A DNA stretch of 64,000 bases, taken from positions 102,126 to 166,125 of the forward strand of contig JAFYHY010000097.1 of assembly GCA_017538895.1 (NCBI GenBank), read 5' to 3'. Positions 38,542-47,072 of this stretch are shown here, piece after piece. The stretch's first letter is position 1, and each line of letters starts with the position of its first letter. A model generated the notes under the pieces. The model saw nothing but the letters and a program-made list of their open reading frames with translations. It ran no database searches and was not told where the DNA came from. Source of the DNA: Aeriscardovia sp. (GTDB taxonomy: Bacteria > Actinomycetota > Actinomycetes > Actinomycetales > Bifidobacteriaceae). The translations under genes were made by a program, and so were the position numbers.

Positions 38542-39405
38542 ATGAAATCTCTTCTTCGATCGAATCATGCCTGGTCATCTCATGATGGCCAGGCCGATCG
38601 GCCGGCGACAAATCCTGAACATCTGAAAGAAAAACGTGAGCGTCATTTTCGATGGTTTGTAGGAACTATCACTATTACTGTGTTGCTTATTGTGTGGCAA
38701 GTGATTGTTCAAACAGGACATATTTCGACTCGTGTGATGAGTTCACCATCAATGATTATTGAAGCATTCGTTGATGATTGGTCTTCTATTTTGTCATCCG
38801 CAACAGCAATTACTGCAACAGAGGGCGTGGTAGGATTTGCAATTGCTATTCCGTTAGGTATTGCTTTTGGAATTATGCTATACGTTTCTCGTATTTTTTC
38901 TGCTGCTTTTTACCCATTACTTGTTGTGGCACAGATGCTTCCTTTGATCACAGTTGCTCCATTGTTTATTATTTGGTTTGGTTTTGAACCGTCTGGAAAA
39001 ATTGTTATGGTTGCGATCTTTTCTATTTTTCCAATAGCAGTTCAAACCTTCCGAGGTCTTCAGAGTGTGCCACGGTATTATGAGGATGTAGCGTTGACCT
39101 GCGGTGCAGGACGTTTCTATACGCTTTTCCATGTGAAATTGCGTGTGGCGAGTACTCATATTTTTGGTGGTATGAAGATTGCTGCTGCTTATGTTTTTGC
39201 CACAGCAGCAACTGCTGAATATTTAGGTGCTCAAAATGGTCTTGGTATTGTTCTTCAATCCGCATTTAATTCTTTTGAGACTCCTCTTATCTTTGCGGCA
39301 ACTGTTTTAATCGTTATTATGACGGGATTGTTATGGGGTGTTATTGCTCTTGTTGAGAAAATATGGTTTCCCAATGAAGCAATGAATAGCACGAATGGAC
39401 GTTAG
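38542..39405 (+). CDS. ABC transporter permease (ThiX/SsuC-like)
   Basis: Inner-membrane subunit, 287 aa, of the BPD_transp_1 type. A charged cytoplasmic lead of about 38 residues precedes six predicted membrane segments. The EAA loop, which docks the ATPase, is seen as YYEDVALTCGAGRFYTLFHVKLR (about residues 173-195; split here only in description). The protein needs a cognate ATP-binding subunit, which is not encoded in this cluster, so a shared or distant ATPase is implied. Confidence 0.88.
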   Translation: MKSLLRSNHAWSSHDGQADRPATNPEHLKEKRERHFRWFVGTITITVLLIVWQVIVQTGHISTRVMSSPSMIIEAFVDDWSSILSSATAITATEGVVGFAIAIPLGIAFGIMLYVSRIFSAAFYPLLVVAQMLPLITVAPLFIIWFGFEPSGKIVMVAIFSIFPIAVQTFRGLQSVPRYYEDVALTCGAGRFYTLFHVKLRVASTHIFGGMKIAAAYVFATAATAEYLGAQNGLGIVLQSAFNSFETPLIFAATVLIVIMTGLLWGVIALVEKIWFPNEAMNSTNGR

Positions 39406-39410
39406 TCTGT

Positions 39411-39452
39411 GTCGAGGAAACGAAATTTCAGTTTTTCTTCAGTTTCCTCGAC
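39411..39452 (+). terminator. inverted repeat after the permease gene
   Basis: GTCGAGGAAAC (39411-39421) and GTTTCCTCGAC (39442-39452), 11-bp perfect stem with a 20-nt T-rich loop. No T-run follows, so termination is uncertain. A second small hairpin TCGATA-AAA-TATCGA (39470-39484) lies just before the DUF805 start. Confidence 0.45.
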
Positions 39453-39486
39453 AAAATTCCCCAGTTTACTCGATAAAATATCGAAT

Positions 39487-40362
39487 ATGGCAAATACAGA
39501 TCCGCGCTTTTCTTCTCAAGATTCTTTCCCTTTCCCAGGGGGACCATCGAACGCACCTTCCTGGGACTCTCTGCGTCTTACGCAACCTGTATATGGGATT
39601 ACTGCATCAGCAGCATTACTTCGATTCTTTAAAAAATATTCTGTTTTTTCAGGACGTGCATCACGAAGTGAATATTGGTGGACCAGCCTTTGGCTTACTG
39701 GATATACTTTTATTCTGTGGATTTGCTACAACCTGTATATACAAACAGCTAGTTCTTTTATTGGACTGATTGTTGGATTGCTATCTTTAGGTTCTCTTGC
39801 TCTTTTAGTACCGTATATTTCACTAATTGTAAGGCGGTATCATGATTCGAATCATTCTGGATTAGTACTGTTTATTCCAGCTTTACCGTTTGTTATTGGT
39901 ATTCTGTTGTGCTTGTATTCAATCATTGCGATGGTTCAATATGATCTGCAGTCCGGTAGTATGCTGTCTAATAGTCTTTCTGGAGCACAGTCTGCATATT
40001 CATCATCAGGTATCACGCTGATGAATCCATCAATTTATGTGAATGAACTGATTCTTGTTAGTAAGATTGGTCTTCTTCTTACGTTTGTTGGCGTGATTCT
40101 TAATTGTGCTTTGTGTCTTTTCCCAAGCAATAATCGTGGTATTACGTATGATAATCCTCGGTTACCTGAGAATCTTACTGTGACTTTTGAGAAATATAAT
40201 AAGACAAGTTATTTTCAGCAGGATCAATCTACGTTTATGACTGATGATCAGTATGCTTCGTTCTTTTCTTTTTCTTCTCCTGAACAAGAAAAAAACAGTA
40301 ACAATAATGTGGATGTGAAGAAGAATAAAAATGATGATACAACAACGAGTGATAAGAAATAA
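39487..40362 (+). CDS. DUF805 domain-containing membrane protein
   Basis: Membrane protein of 291 aa. The DUF805 start is seen as LLRFFKKYSVFSGRASRSEYWWTSLW (about residues 41-66), followed by four hydrophobic segments and the family block RRYHDSNHSGL. The hydrophilic C-terminus is rich in Asn, Lys and Thr. I choose ATG 39487 (MANTDPRFSS); an upstream in-frame ATG at 39409 would run through the inverted repeat. No ribosome binding site is clear. Function unknown. Confidence 0.82.
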   Translation: MANTDPRFSSQDSFPFPGGPSNAPSWDSLRLTQPVYGITASAALLRFFKKYSVFSGRASRSEYWWTSLWLTGYTFILWICYNLYIQTASSFIGLIVGLLSLGSLALLVPYISLIVRRYHDSNHSGLVLFIPALPFVIGILLCLYSIIAMVQYDLQSGSMLSNSLSGAQSAYSSSGITLMNPSIYVNELILVSKIGLLLTFVGVILNCALCLFPSNNRGITYDNPRLPENLTVTFEKYNKTSYFQQDQSTFMTDDQYASFFSFSSPEQEKNSNNNVDVKKNKNDDTTTSDKK

Positions 40363-40376
40363 AACTAATAAAGGTT

Positions 40377-40420
40377 ATTGAAAAGGCTCCTTACCGTTTA
40401 GGGTAAGGAGCCTTTTCAAT
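40377..40420. terminator. bidirectional intrinsic terminator
   Basis: 19-bp perfect stem from ATTGAAAAGGCTCCTTACC (40377-40395) to its complement (40402-40420), loop GTTTAG. It divides the convergent DUF805 and histidine phosphatase genes. Confidence 0.9.
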
Positions 40421-40433
40421 ATACGTTGACCTG

Positions 40434-41111
40434 TTATAGGGTTTCCTTATTAGGATCTATGTACCATACGTCTTTGAGACAGTGTGTATACGGTTCAATC
40501 AGCAGTGTTGTGATCGAAGCGAGTGCTGTTTCACGCGAAAGTACGTTTGAGGAGGCTTTTCCTGTTTCCAGGTATTGGCATAGTGTCCAGATTGGTGATT
40601 CATGGGAGACGATGATGAGCGATTCTCCTGGGTGTGCGTCTACTTGGTCGAAAGTGAATTCACACATGCGTTGTGAGATGTGTGCGTATGATTCTCCCCA
40701 GCCTGGTTTCCAAATATTGAGGTATTTGGCGAGGTTGTGTCGTGAGAAGGGTGTTGCTTTGCCGTGTCCTAATCGTTGTCCTCTAAAGGCGTTGCCTGCT
40801 TCGATGAGGTGAGGATCTGTGGTTAGTGATAGTGGTATGAGGTTGTTTTCTTCGCGTGTGGTGTTGAGTTCTTTCAGAAGGATTTGTGAGGTTTCAACAG
40901 TACGGTCAAGTGGCGAGCTATACAGTGCTATTGCATGGACAGCGTGGTCGAGTTGTGTGAGATAGCGGGCGGTGGTTTGTACTTGTTGTTGTCCTTTTTC
41001 TGAAAGGTGGAATCCTGGGAGGCGTTCGTAGATTACTTTTTGTGGGTTCTCGACTTGTCCGTGTCTGATGAAGAAGAGAACGGTGTATGGTGATGGTTGT
41101 TCGTGTAGCAT
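40434..41111 (-). CDS. histidine phosphatase family protein
   Basis: Phosphoglycerate-mutase-like phosphatase of 225 aa. The catalytic motif is FFIRHGQVENP (RHG, about residue 16-18); YSSPLDRTVETSQILL supplies the second Arg, E and LIIVSHESPI the second catalytic His (about 177). Substrate unknown; such enzymes act on sugar phosphates, nucleotides or phosphoproteins. It lies 17 nt after the GtrA gene and is probably co-transcribed with it. Confidence 0.88.
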   Translation of the reverse strand: MLHEQPSPYTVLFFIRHGQVENPQKVIYERLPGFHLSEKGQQQVQTTARYLTQLDHAVHAIALYSSPLDRTVETSQILLKELNTTREENNLIPLSLTTDPHLIEAGNAFRGQRLGHGKATPFSRHNLAKYLNIWKPGWGESYAHISQRMCEFTFDQVDAHPGESLIIVSHESPIWTLCQYLETGKASSNVLSRETALASITTLLIEPYTHCLKDVWYIDPNKETL

Positions 41112-41128
41112 CTATTTTCCTGACACTG

Positions 41129-41632
41129 TTATGCCCAGTTTTTTGGTGTGTGATGTAGGGACCATACGCCAAGGCGGTGGGCAAGAGTATTGTCATTTTC
41201 ATGTCCTGGAGCTGGCTTGTCGAGAAGAATTTTGCGGACGAGGAAGTTCCAGATTGCGACGATGACAGTTGCTACTAACATACCAAGGTTGGAGAACAAC
41301 TCATATCGTGCGTGGTTTAATGTTGCTGCGGATCCTAGGAATAGGCTTGAGGTGAAGAACCAGATAATGAGGTCATTGATGAAGAGTCCGATAACAGAAC
41401 TGATAACGAAGACGACCATTTCCATCCATCGTGGCATGTCATCACGGTGTTGGAATACGTGTTCCATTGAGGCAACATAGTTATAGATCAGAGAAATAAT
41501 GAAACCTATGGTTGATGCGAATACTGCCGAACAATGAATCCATAAGAGGACGTTCATTAAAGCCCAGTTAATAAAGAAGGCAACAATGCCTACTACTCCA
41601 AATTTAATAAATTGACCAATCAAATGTTTCAC
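41129..41632 (-). CDS. GtrA family membrane protein
   Basis: 167 aa with four membrane segments (about 8-30, 37-55, 80-105, 112-135), starting LIGQFIKFGVVGIVAFFINWAL, the GtrA-type opening. GtrA proteins are thought to flip or help move polyprenyl-linked sugars for wall or surface-polysaccharide glycosylation. The partner glycosyltransferase is not adjacent; the family 2 enzymes at 4-8 kb are possible but unproven partners. Confidence 0.88.
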   Translation of the reverse strand: MKHLIGQFIKFGVVGIVAFFINWALMNVLLWIHCSAVFASTIGFIISLIYNYVASMEHVFQHRDDMPRWMEMVVFVISSVIGLFINDLIIWFFTSSLFLGSAATLNHARYELFSNLGMLVATVIVAIWNFLVRKILLDKPAPGHENDNTLAHRLGVWSLHHTPKNWA

Positions 41633-41670
41633 ATCTGTCTATTATCGTCGTACCATATGACGGCATTAAA

Positions 41671-41698
41671 AAAGCGCTCATCAAATGATGAGCGCTTT
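41671..41698 (-). terminator. intrinsic terminator of the rpsF-rplI operon
   Basis: AAAGCGCTCATCA / TGATGAGCGCTTT, a 13-bp perfect stem with a 2-3 nt loop, followed on the minus strand by a T-run. It ends the S6-SSB-S18-L9 operon. Confidence 0.9.
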
Positions 41699-41723
41699 AA
41701 AGAAATTACTCAGTGAAAATCAC

Positions 41724-42179
41724 TCACTCAGCCTCAACAGAGACAGTGAATTGAGCAGCAATTTCTGGATGAAGCTGTGCCTTGACTTCAGCAGTACCCG
41801 TCTTGCGGATTGGAGCGAAAGTAAGGGACTTAGCATTAACGGTAATGTCTTTCTTGGCAAGTTCTTCAACGATTTTGTCTGCGGAAATGCCACCAAAAAG
41901 CTTTCCGGATTCGGAAACCTTAGCTGTAATGGTAAGAGTGATGCCATCAAGCTTTTCCTTAGTAGCAACTGCGGTCTCACGGGTAGCAAGCTCTTCAGCA
42001 CGGCGTGCTTTTTGCATTGCTTCGATTTCCTTTTCAGCACCCTTGTTCCATGCGAAAGCGATGCCTTCTGGAAGAAGGTAGTTGCGTGCGTAACCTGCTG
42101 CAACTGTAACGACATCTCCACGACGACCGAGTTGTGCGACTGGTTCGCGAAGGATTACCTTGACCTGTTTATTAGCCAT
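41724..42179 (-). CDS. rplI: 50S ribosomal protein L9
   Basis: Large-subunit protein with a two-domain dumbbell form, 151 aa. N-terminal rRNA-binding domain VKVILREPVAQLGRRGDVVTV and GYARNYLLPEGIA, a long connecting helix (about 45-75), and the C-terminal domain (KLFGGISADKIVEEL). Last gene of the rpsF-ssb-rpsR-rplI operon; ATG is preceded by AAAGGAC. Confidence 0.97.
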   Translation of the reverse strand: MANKQVKVILREPVAQLGRRGDVVTVAAGYARNYLLPEGIAFAWNKGAEKEIEAMQKARRAEELATRETAVATKEKLDGITLTITAKVSESGKLFGGISADKIVEELAKKDITVNAKSLTFAPIRKTGTAEVKAQLHPEIAAQFTVSVEAE

Positions 42180-42199
42180 AGTTCAGTCCTTTCTTCTAC

Positions 42200-42448
42200 T
42201 CAGCGACCGTTGGATGTGTATGGAAGAAGTGCCATTTCGCGTGCGTTCTTGATAGCGGTTGCGAGTTCGCGCTGTTCTTGAACGCTAACGCCGGTGATAC
42301 GACGAGAACGGATCTTGCCGCGATCAGAAATGAACTTACGAAGAAGTGCGACGTCTTTGTAGTCGATTTCCTTGATCTTAGCGGTCTTTAATGGATCCGG
42401 CTTTTTTTTGAATGGCTTTACTGGTGGCTGTGGTCGTTTGCGTGACAT
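42200..42448 (-). CDS. rpsR: 30S ribosomal protein S18
   Basis: Small-subunit protein, 82 aa, forming a pair with S6. [19 protein letters not shown] and [21 protein letters not shown] are the family blocks; a basic N-terminal tail precedes. It lacks the Cys residues of zinc-type S18. Third gene of the S6 operon. Confidence 0.97.
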   Translation of the reverse strand: MSRKRPQPPVKPFKKKPDPLKTAKIKEIDYKDVALLRKFISDRGKIRSRRITGVSVQEQRELATAIKNAREMALLPYTSNGR

Positions 42449-42484
42449 AACGTATCTCCTATTAAACTTACATATTTTGTTTCA

Positions 42485-43003
42485 TTAGAATCCAGGATCT
42501 TCTGGAACGCCTAATGCTGCTGCACCGTCAGAGGCACCGAAGTCACCGTATGCGGCCCATGGTTCACTGGTTGGAGCTGCCATTGGTGCTGCTGAGCGTA
42601 CTGGCGCTGATGAAGATGGCGCATTAAATCCAGTAGCACGTGATACACGTTCTACTTGGGCGGTTGCAAAGGCTAAGGATGGCCCGATTTCATCAACGGC
42701 TAATTCAATGGAATCTTTCTTCTCACCTTGTTGTGTTATATAAGAACGTTGGTGGAGACGACCTTGAGCAATAACACGAGTTCCTTTTGACAAGGATTGT
42801 GCGATATGTTCGGCCAGTCTTTGCCATGCGTTGCAACGAAGGTATAATGGTTCACCATCTTTCCATTGTTGCGTTGTCCGATCGAATGTTCGTGATGTTG
42901 ATGCGATTGTGAAATTCACAACCTGTGCTCCAGATGCTACAGTACGTAACTCCGGATCAGCCGTTAGATTACCTACGACTGTAATGACAGTATCATTTGC
43001 CAT
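42485..43003 (-). CDS. ssb: single-stranded DNA-binding protein
   Basis: OB-fold protein of 172 aa that coats single-stranded DNA in replication and repair. [14 protein letters not shown] at the N-terminus, then [13 protein letters not shown] and [27 protein letters not shown] Ser/Ala/Pro-rich linker leads to the tail PEDPGF, a variant of the acidic protein-binding tip. Located between rpsF and rpsR as in most Gram-positive bacteria. Confidence 0.95.
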   Translation of the reverse strand: MANDTVITVVGNLTADPELRTVASGAQVVNFTIASTSRTFDRTTQQWKDGEPLYLRCNAWQRLAEHIAQSLSKGTRVIAQGRLHQRSYITQQGEKKDSIELAVDEIGPSLAFATAQVERVSRATGFNAPSSSAPVRSAAPMAAPTSEPWAAYGDFGASDGAAALGVPEDPGF

Positions 43004-43036
43004 CAGACCAACCTTTATGAAACAAAATTAAAATTA

Positions 43037-43333
43037 TTATTTAACGTCCTTGCGAAGAACCTTGGTGCGAAGAATGGCATCGTTTAACTTTAATTGACGG
43101 TCAAGTTCTGCACTTGCTTCTGGTTCGCAAGTGTAGTTCATGACAACGTAAGTGCCTTCGCTCTTGTGATCGATAGGATATGCGAGCTTACGACGGCCCC
43201 AGAAATCAGACTTATCGATAGTGCCTTTTGCATTGGTGATGACTTCAAAGTACTTGTTGACGAGCTTCTTAACGCTTGCGTCTTCGATCTGTGAATCAAC
43301 GATCATCATCATCTCGTATTTATGCGCAGACAT
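43037..43333 (-). CDS. rpsF: 30S ribosomal protein S6
   Basis: Small-subunit protein, 98 aa: HKYEMMMIVDSQIEDASVKK at the start, WGRRKLAYPIDHKSEGTYVVMNY in the middle. Two tandem ATG codons (43336 and 43333) follow AAAGGAGG; the second gives a normal 6-nt spacing and the standard MSAHKYE start. First gene of the operon, behind a structured leader that could hide its ribosome binding site. Confidence 0.96.
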   Translation of the reverse strand: MSAHKYEMMMIVDSQIEDASVKKLVNKYFEVITNAKGTIDKSDFWGRRKLAYPIDHKSEGTYVVMNYTCEPEASAELDRQLKLNDAILRTKVLRKDVK

Positions 43334-43337
43334 CATC

Positions 43338-43418
43338 CACCTCCTTTGGACTAAAGGTCACGGACTTTCCGTGACAGGAGAATGTAAGCGCGTATATTTC
43401 TTTTGAGAAGAAATATAC
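43338..43418 (-). promoter_or_regulatory. structured leader of the rpsF operon (S6:S18-type candidate)
   Basis: Three consecutive stems on the minus strand: an 11-bp stem (43392-43402 / 43408-43418), GTCACGG/CCGTGAC (43357-43363 / 43369-43375), then CCTTT-AGTCC-AAAGG, whose 3' arm is the first part of the AAAGGAGG ribosome binding site. Autoregulatory S6:S18 leaders are known in front of rpsF in many bacteria; whether this one has their conserved CCG bulge was not established. Confidence 0.5.
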
Positions 43419-43468
43419 TATCGTTACAGCTTACCGCGATGGCATTACAATATCTACTACTAACCTGT

Positions 43469-45616
43469 TTAATTGTGTATGGTAGTCTGTGATGTTTCAG
43501 GTAAATCCATAAATCCTAGTGATTTAAGGTAATTCTTTCCGCAAGTAATGTCGTATTGGATTAATTTATATTGTTCTAATAATGTTTTATCCTCGCTAGT
43601 CAGCATGTTTGTGGTTATTTGCTGTCCTGATGAATTGAGATAGAGCGCTTCGCCTGCTGGGAGAGAATTCCATGTTTGTTGAGTATCTGCTATTGCTGGT
43701 TCTATAGCTGCGATTTGTGTATGTAATTGTGTTAAGAAAGCAAGGTAAGGTGACACTTTTGAGTTGGTTTGTTCTGCAGCTTCTGCCATGAAGAAGTTTG
43801 GTGAGGTGTATGCGGATTCTGATGCAGGTAGTTTTCCATTATCAATGACATATGATGCTTTATTAGACCAAATGAAATAGTTGGTTTCATGTAAGGCGAT
43901 CATGTTTTTGGAGTTGGCTGCTGCTGTTGAGTAGATGCCTGGTAAATGGTCACCATACCAAATGACTGTTATTGGTTTATTAATTTTATTAAGTTGTGTG
44001 AGGAATTCTTGTACTGCTTTATCTGTATAGGACAATCCGTCTACGTAGGTTTTGATTTGTTCTTTTTCAGCAGTGCTTAATGCTTGACCATTAGTTGCTG
44101 TAACAATATATGGATTATGTGAGTAATACTCATTATATGGCATATGGTTTTGCATTGTTTCTAGTTGATAGAAGCGTGTTCCGCTAGTCTCTTTTTCAAT
44201 GGTGTTGAGCACACTATCGTAGGCACACTGGTCAGAAACGTATGGGTCTTGGTCTATCTTTGTCGTACATGCGATAGTATTGATATATTCTGGTCCGTCG
44301 AGTGTCCAGAAATGTTGAAAATCAAATTTATTGCGATAGTTTGTTTCACGTTGATAGAGGGATCCAAGATAAGGATGGAATCCAAGACTTCCTGATGCAT
44401 AGGTGTTCCATAATTGGTTGAAGCTTGGTGTCCATTTTTCTTGTGGAACTAGTTGTTGATACGGCGAAGTTAGTGAAGCATTGAAATTAGCCATACTGAG
44501 TCCAGTGAGTTCCTGATATTCGAGGTTAGCTGTCCCCCCACCATATCCTGAGCTTAGCATAAGTCCTGTTGTTGCTGTTTTACTTAAGCTTCGTATATAG
44601 GGCATTGGGTCTTTGTTAAGAGTTATACCTGGAACACGAAGTGGATCTGAATATGATTCTGAGAGAATTGCAATGACGTTCATATTAGTGAGTTGTTGTG
44701 TTCGTGTTTCATTGATGGAATCTGCGAGTTCTGTATACTCTTTCGCGATTGATTCTATAGTGGCTTGTGAGTAGTTTGCTGGTTCTCCCATGATAGTGAC
44801 ATGGACAAGTCGAAGAAAACTAATGAGTGTACCGTTATATTGTGCATCGACCACTGAATCCCATAATGCTGGGTTATCGTTAAAAGCTTCAGCAATAGTG
44901 TTGCCCCACTCTCCACTAGTTCCAAGGGTTTTAGTGAAGCTGACAAGTGTTCCTACTGCGAGTGCGATAAGTAGTCCTTGACTGATAACTCGTATGCATT
45001 GATGGACAAGTTTTTTATTCCCTACTGAGGTATTTTTGTGGAAAAGGCGACCATGATCGTTATCTTGTTCGGTGAGTAGGAATGCGATGACCCAGAATAG
45101 GATAATGAAGATGCCAATAATGGTGATGAGATAAGTGCATCCGCTTGGTATGAAGCTTAATAGGCTGTTTCCATCTCCAGAGCTGACAAAGCTAAGGTCA
45201 GAAGGGAGAATTGTTTGGTTGCGAACTTCTACTTTTATTCTGTCTGCAACTGATATGATCGCGATAAGTGTGAGGAAGAGAGCACTTCCCCACCATAATC
45301 TGTTGAATAGTGTGATGATGGTGAGGTGTATGATGGCCAGGATCAGGAGATTAAGAAGGATAATGCGATTTGGAACAGTAACTGTTTGATAGAAGAATTC
45401 CCAGATTGCTCCTGCTGTATTGGAAAGGTTTACTGCCCATTGTAAGAAAATGACGGCAATACAATCGATCAGAAGGAATGGAATCACACGTATCCATTTT
45501 GTATATCGCCAGTATGACTTCTGGTGGTTGCCATTAGTAATGCTGATGGTTGTTGTGTTGGATGTATTATAATCATGATTATTCCATAAGCTACTCTGTT
45601 GAGTAGTATCGTTCAT
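43469..45616 (-). CDS. LTA synthase-like sulfatase-fold membrane protein
   Basis: 715 aa. Five hydrophobic segments in the first 270 residues, then an extracellular alkaline-phosphatase/sulfatase domain: ILSESYSDP (metal-binding Glu), GYGGGTANLEYQELTG with the predicted catalytic Thr (GTANxE as in LtaS), and WYGDHLPGIY (Asp/His metal ligands). Such enzymes transfer glycerol phosphate or related groups from phospholipids to surface polymers. I choose ATG 45616 with GGAGGA about 10 nt upstream over an in-frame start 75 nt earlier. Single gene; whether the polymer is true lipoteichoic acid is unknown. Confidence 0.88.
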   Translation of the reverse strand: MNDTTQQSSLWNNHDYNTSNTTTISITNGNHQKSYWRYTKWIRVIPFLLIDCIAVIFLQWAVNLSNTAGAIWEFFYQTVTVPNRIILLNLLILAIIHLTIITLFNRLWWGSALFLTLIAIISVADRIKVEVRNQTILPSDLSFVSSGDGNSLLSFIPSGCTYLITIIGIFIILFWVIAFLLTEQDNDHGRLFHKNTSVGNKKLVHQCIRVISQGLLIALAVGTLVSFTKTLGTSGEWGNTIAEAFNDNPALWDSVVDAQYNGTLISFLRLVHVTIMGEPANYSQATIESIAKEYTELADSINETRTQQLTNMNVIAILSESYSDPLRVPGITLNKDPMPYIRSLSKTATTGLMLSSGYGGGTANLEYQELTGLSMANFNASLTSPYQQLVPQEKWTPSFNQLWNTYASGSLGFHPYLGSLYQRETNYRNKFDFQHFWTLDGPEYINTIACTTKIDQDPYVSDQCAYDSVLNTIEKETSGTRFYQLETMQNHMPYNEYYSHNPYIVTATNGQALSTAEKEQIKTYVDGLSYTDKAVQEFLTQLNKINKPITVIWYGDHLPGIYSTAAANSKNMIALHETNYFIWSNKASYVIDNGKLPASESAYTSPNFFMAEAAEQTNSKVSPYLAFLTQLHTQIAAIEPAIADTQQTWNSLPAGEALYLNSSGQQITTNMLTSEDKTLLEQYKLIQYDITCGKNYLKSLGFMDLPETSQTTIHN

Positions 45617-45738
45617 TTTCTTTGTTTCCTCCAATGTTTTTTGTAATGTTAAGAACCCCTTTATTCTTATTTCTCTGTTCTTTCTTATCAAATAAAAAAT
45701 AAAAAATATCTACAAGGAATTAAAAGAAAACTAAATTT

Positions 45739-45760
45739 ATTCCTAGTAAAAACTAGGAAT
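45739..45760 (-). terminator. hairpin downstream of the DUF5701 gene
   Basis: ATTCCTAG (45739-45746) and CTAGGAAT (45753-45760) with an A/T loop. T-rich sequence on the minus strand follows only weakly, so termination is likely but not certain. Confidence 0.5.
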
Positions 45761-45796
45761 GCCAGTTGGTGTTGGTTATTTTCTTTATGTGTGAAA

Positions 45797-46411
45797 TTAT
45801 GACAAAAGTGATACGCCACGGCGAGCGATGCAGTAAGCGTTGCCGATCCAACTGTGTTTACTCATTGGCCATACGGAGGCAAGGCGTGGTGAGTTTTGGC
45901 TAATCCAAATGCTTGGAATGCGTCCATCTGCTGATCGAGAAGCAAGCATGTTGAATCCGTTTTGTGTTAACCATTCTGGGTATTGTGTTGCAAGTGCGAG
46001 ACCTTCTTCAAGACTGAGTGGTTCTCGTCCATCAACTTCCATAAGTTTACGGGCAACGTCTGGTTCTCGGTTGACATATTCAGTGCCGATGTGTGGTCCG
46101 ATGAGGATGTAGAAGGGACCTTCTGGTGGCATGTAGCTGTTTGGTGTAAAACTTTCGATGTCTCGTGGCAGCATGGTGGTAAAACCGACGTGTGTGCCAA
46201 TTACTGTGCGGGAGATGAGTGAGTCTGGGGAAACAAGTTCTGCTGTTGGAACGAGGAGAACTTCTTCTGTGGTGGTTTCCAATTCGAGAGCAGTTAAGAG
46301 TGGTTGTGCTAATGCACGGAAGGCGTTAGCACTCATATCAGCGATATGTGGGTATCCTAAGGCGATGATACGCTCGAGTTGATATTGGATGCTATCTGCT
46401 GCTTGTGACAT
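45797..46411 (-). CDS. DUF5701 family protein
   Basis: 204 aa, actinobacterial family of unknown function. Recognised by IIALGYPHIADMSANAFRAL near the N-terminus and the C-terminal PLSLEEGLALATQYPEWL, RIPSIWISQNSPRLASVWP and WIGNAYCIARRG blocks. No membrane segment or signal. It starts 12 nt after recR and is probably co-transcribed with dnaX and recR. Confidence 0.78.
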   Translation of the reverse strand: MSQAADSIQYQLERIIALGYPHIADMSANAFRALAQPLLTALELETTTEEVLLVPTAELVSPDSLISRTVIGTHVGFTTMLPRDIESFTPNSYMPPEGPFYILIGPHIGTEYVNREPDVARKLMEVDGREPLSLEEGLALATQYPEWLTQNGFNMLASRSADGRIPSIWISQNSPRLASVWPMSKHSWIGNAYCIARRGVSLLS

Positions 46412-46423
46412 GGCGTGATTCCT

Positions 46424-47053
46424 TTACTCCTCAGCGTTAGCGTATGGGTTGGCGTTAAGTCGTCCAGTGAGGGCTCGACCTAGAGTAATTTCGTCAGCGT
46501 ATTCGAGGTCTGATCCGACAGGTAGACCAGAGGCAAGACGTGTGATTTTAATGCCGAGTGGTGAGAGCAGTCGTACGAGGTAGGTGGTGGTGGCTTCCCC
46601 TTCGATATTAGGGTCGAGAGCGAGAATGATTTCTTGTACGGTATCTCCGTGAAGTCGGTTGAGTAGTTCTCTGATTCTAAGGTCGTTTGGTCCAATGTCT
46701 GACATTGGGTTAATGGCGCCGCCAAGGACGTGATATTCACCGCCGTAGAGACCGGTACGTTCAATTGACATGATGTCTTTTGGTTCTTCGACAACACAGA
46801 TAGTGCTTTTGTCTCGTCGCGGATCACGACAGATGAGGCATGGGTTTGTTTCTGTAACGTTTCCGCAAATATTACAGAATTTTACTTTTTCCTTGAGATT
46901 AGTAATTGATGAGGCGAGTGTTGCTACTTGTGTTTCGTCTGCTGTAAGGAGATAGAAGGCGATGCGTTGTGCACCTTTAGGACCGATTCCGGGGAGTTGT
47001 GTAAATGCGTCGATTACATTTTGTATGGCTCCGTCATACATCATGAGAGACAT
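46424..47053 (-). CDS. recR: recombination mediator RecR
   Basis: 209 aa ring-forming protein that helps load RecA with RecO/RecF. Helix-hairpin-helix [18 protein letters not shown] (about residues 20-38), zinc finger [16 protein letters not shown] (about 58-73), then the Toprim domain ([28 protein letters not shown]). It lies 19 nt downstream of dnaX, the common dnaX-recR arrangement; the usual YbaB gene between them is missing. Confidence 0.96.
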   Translation of the reverse strand: MSLMMYDGAIQNVIDAFTQLPGIGPKGAQRIAFYLLTADETQVATLASSITNLKEKVKFCNICGNVTETNPCLICRDPRRDKSTICVVEEPKDIMSIERTGLYGGEYHVLGGAINPMSDIGPNDLRIRELLNRLHGDTVQEIILALDPNIEGEATTTYLVRLLSPLGIKITRLASGLPVGSDLEYADEITLGRALTGRLNANPYANAEE

Positions 47054-47072
47054 GCAAGGTCACCGCTTTTCT

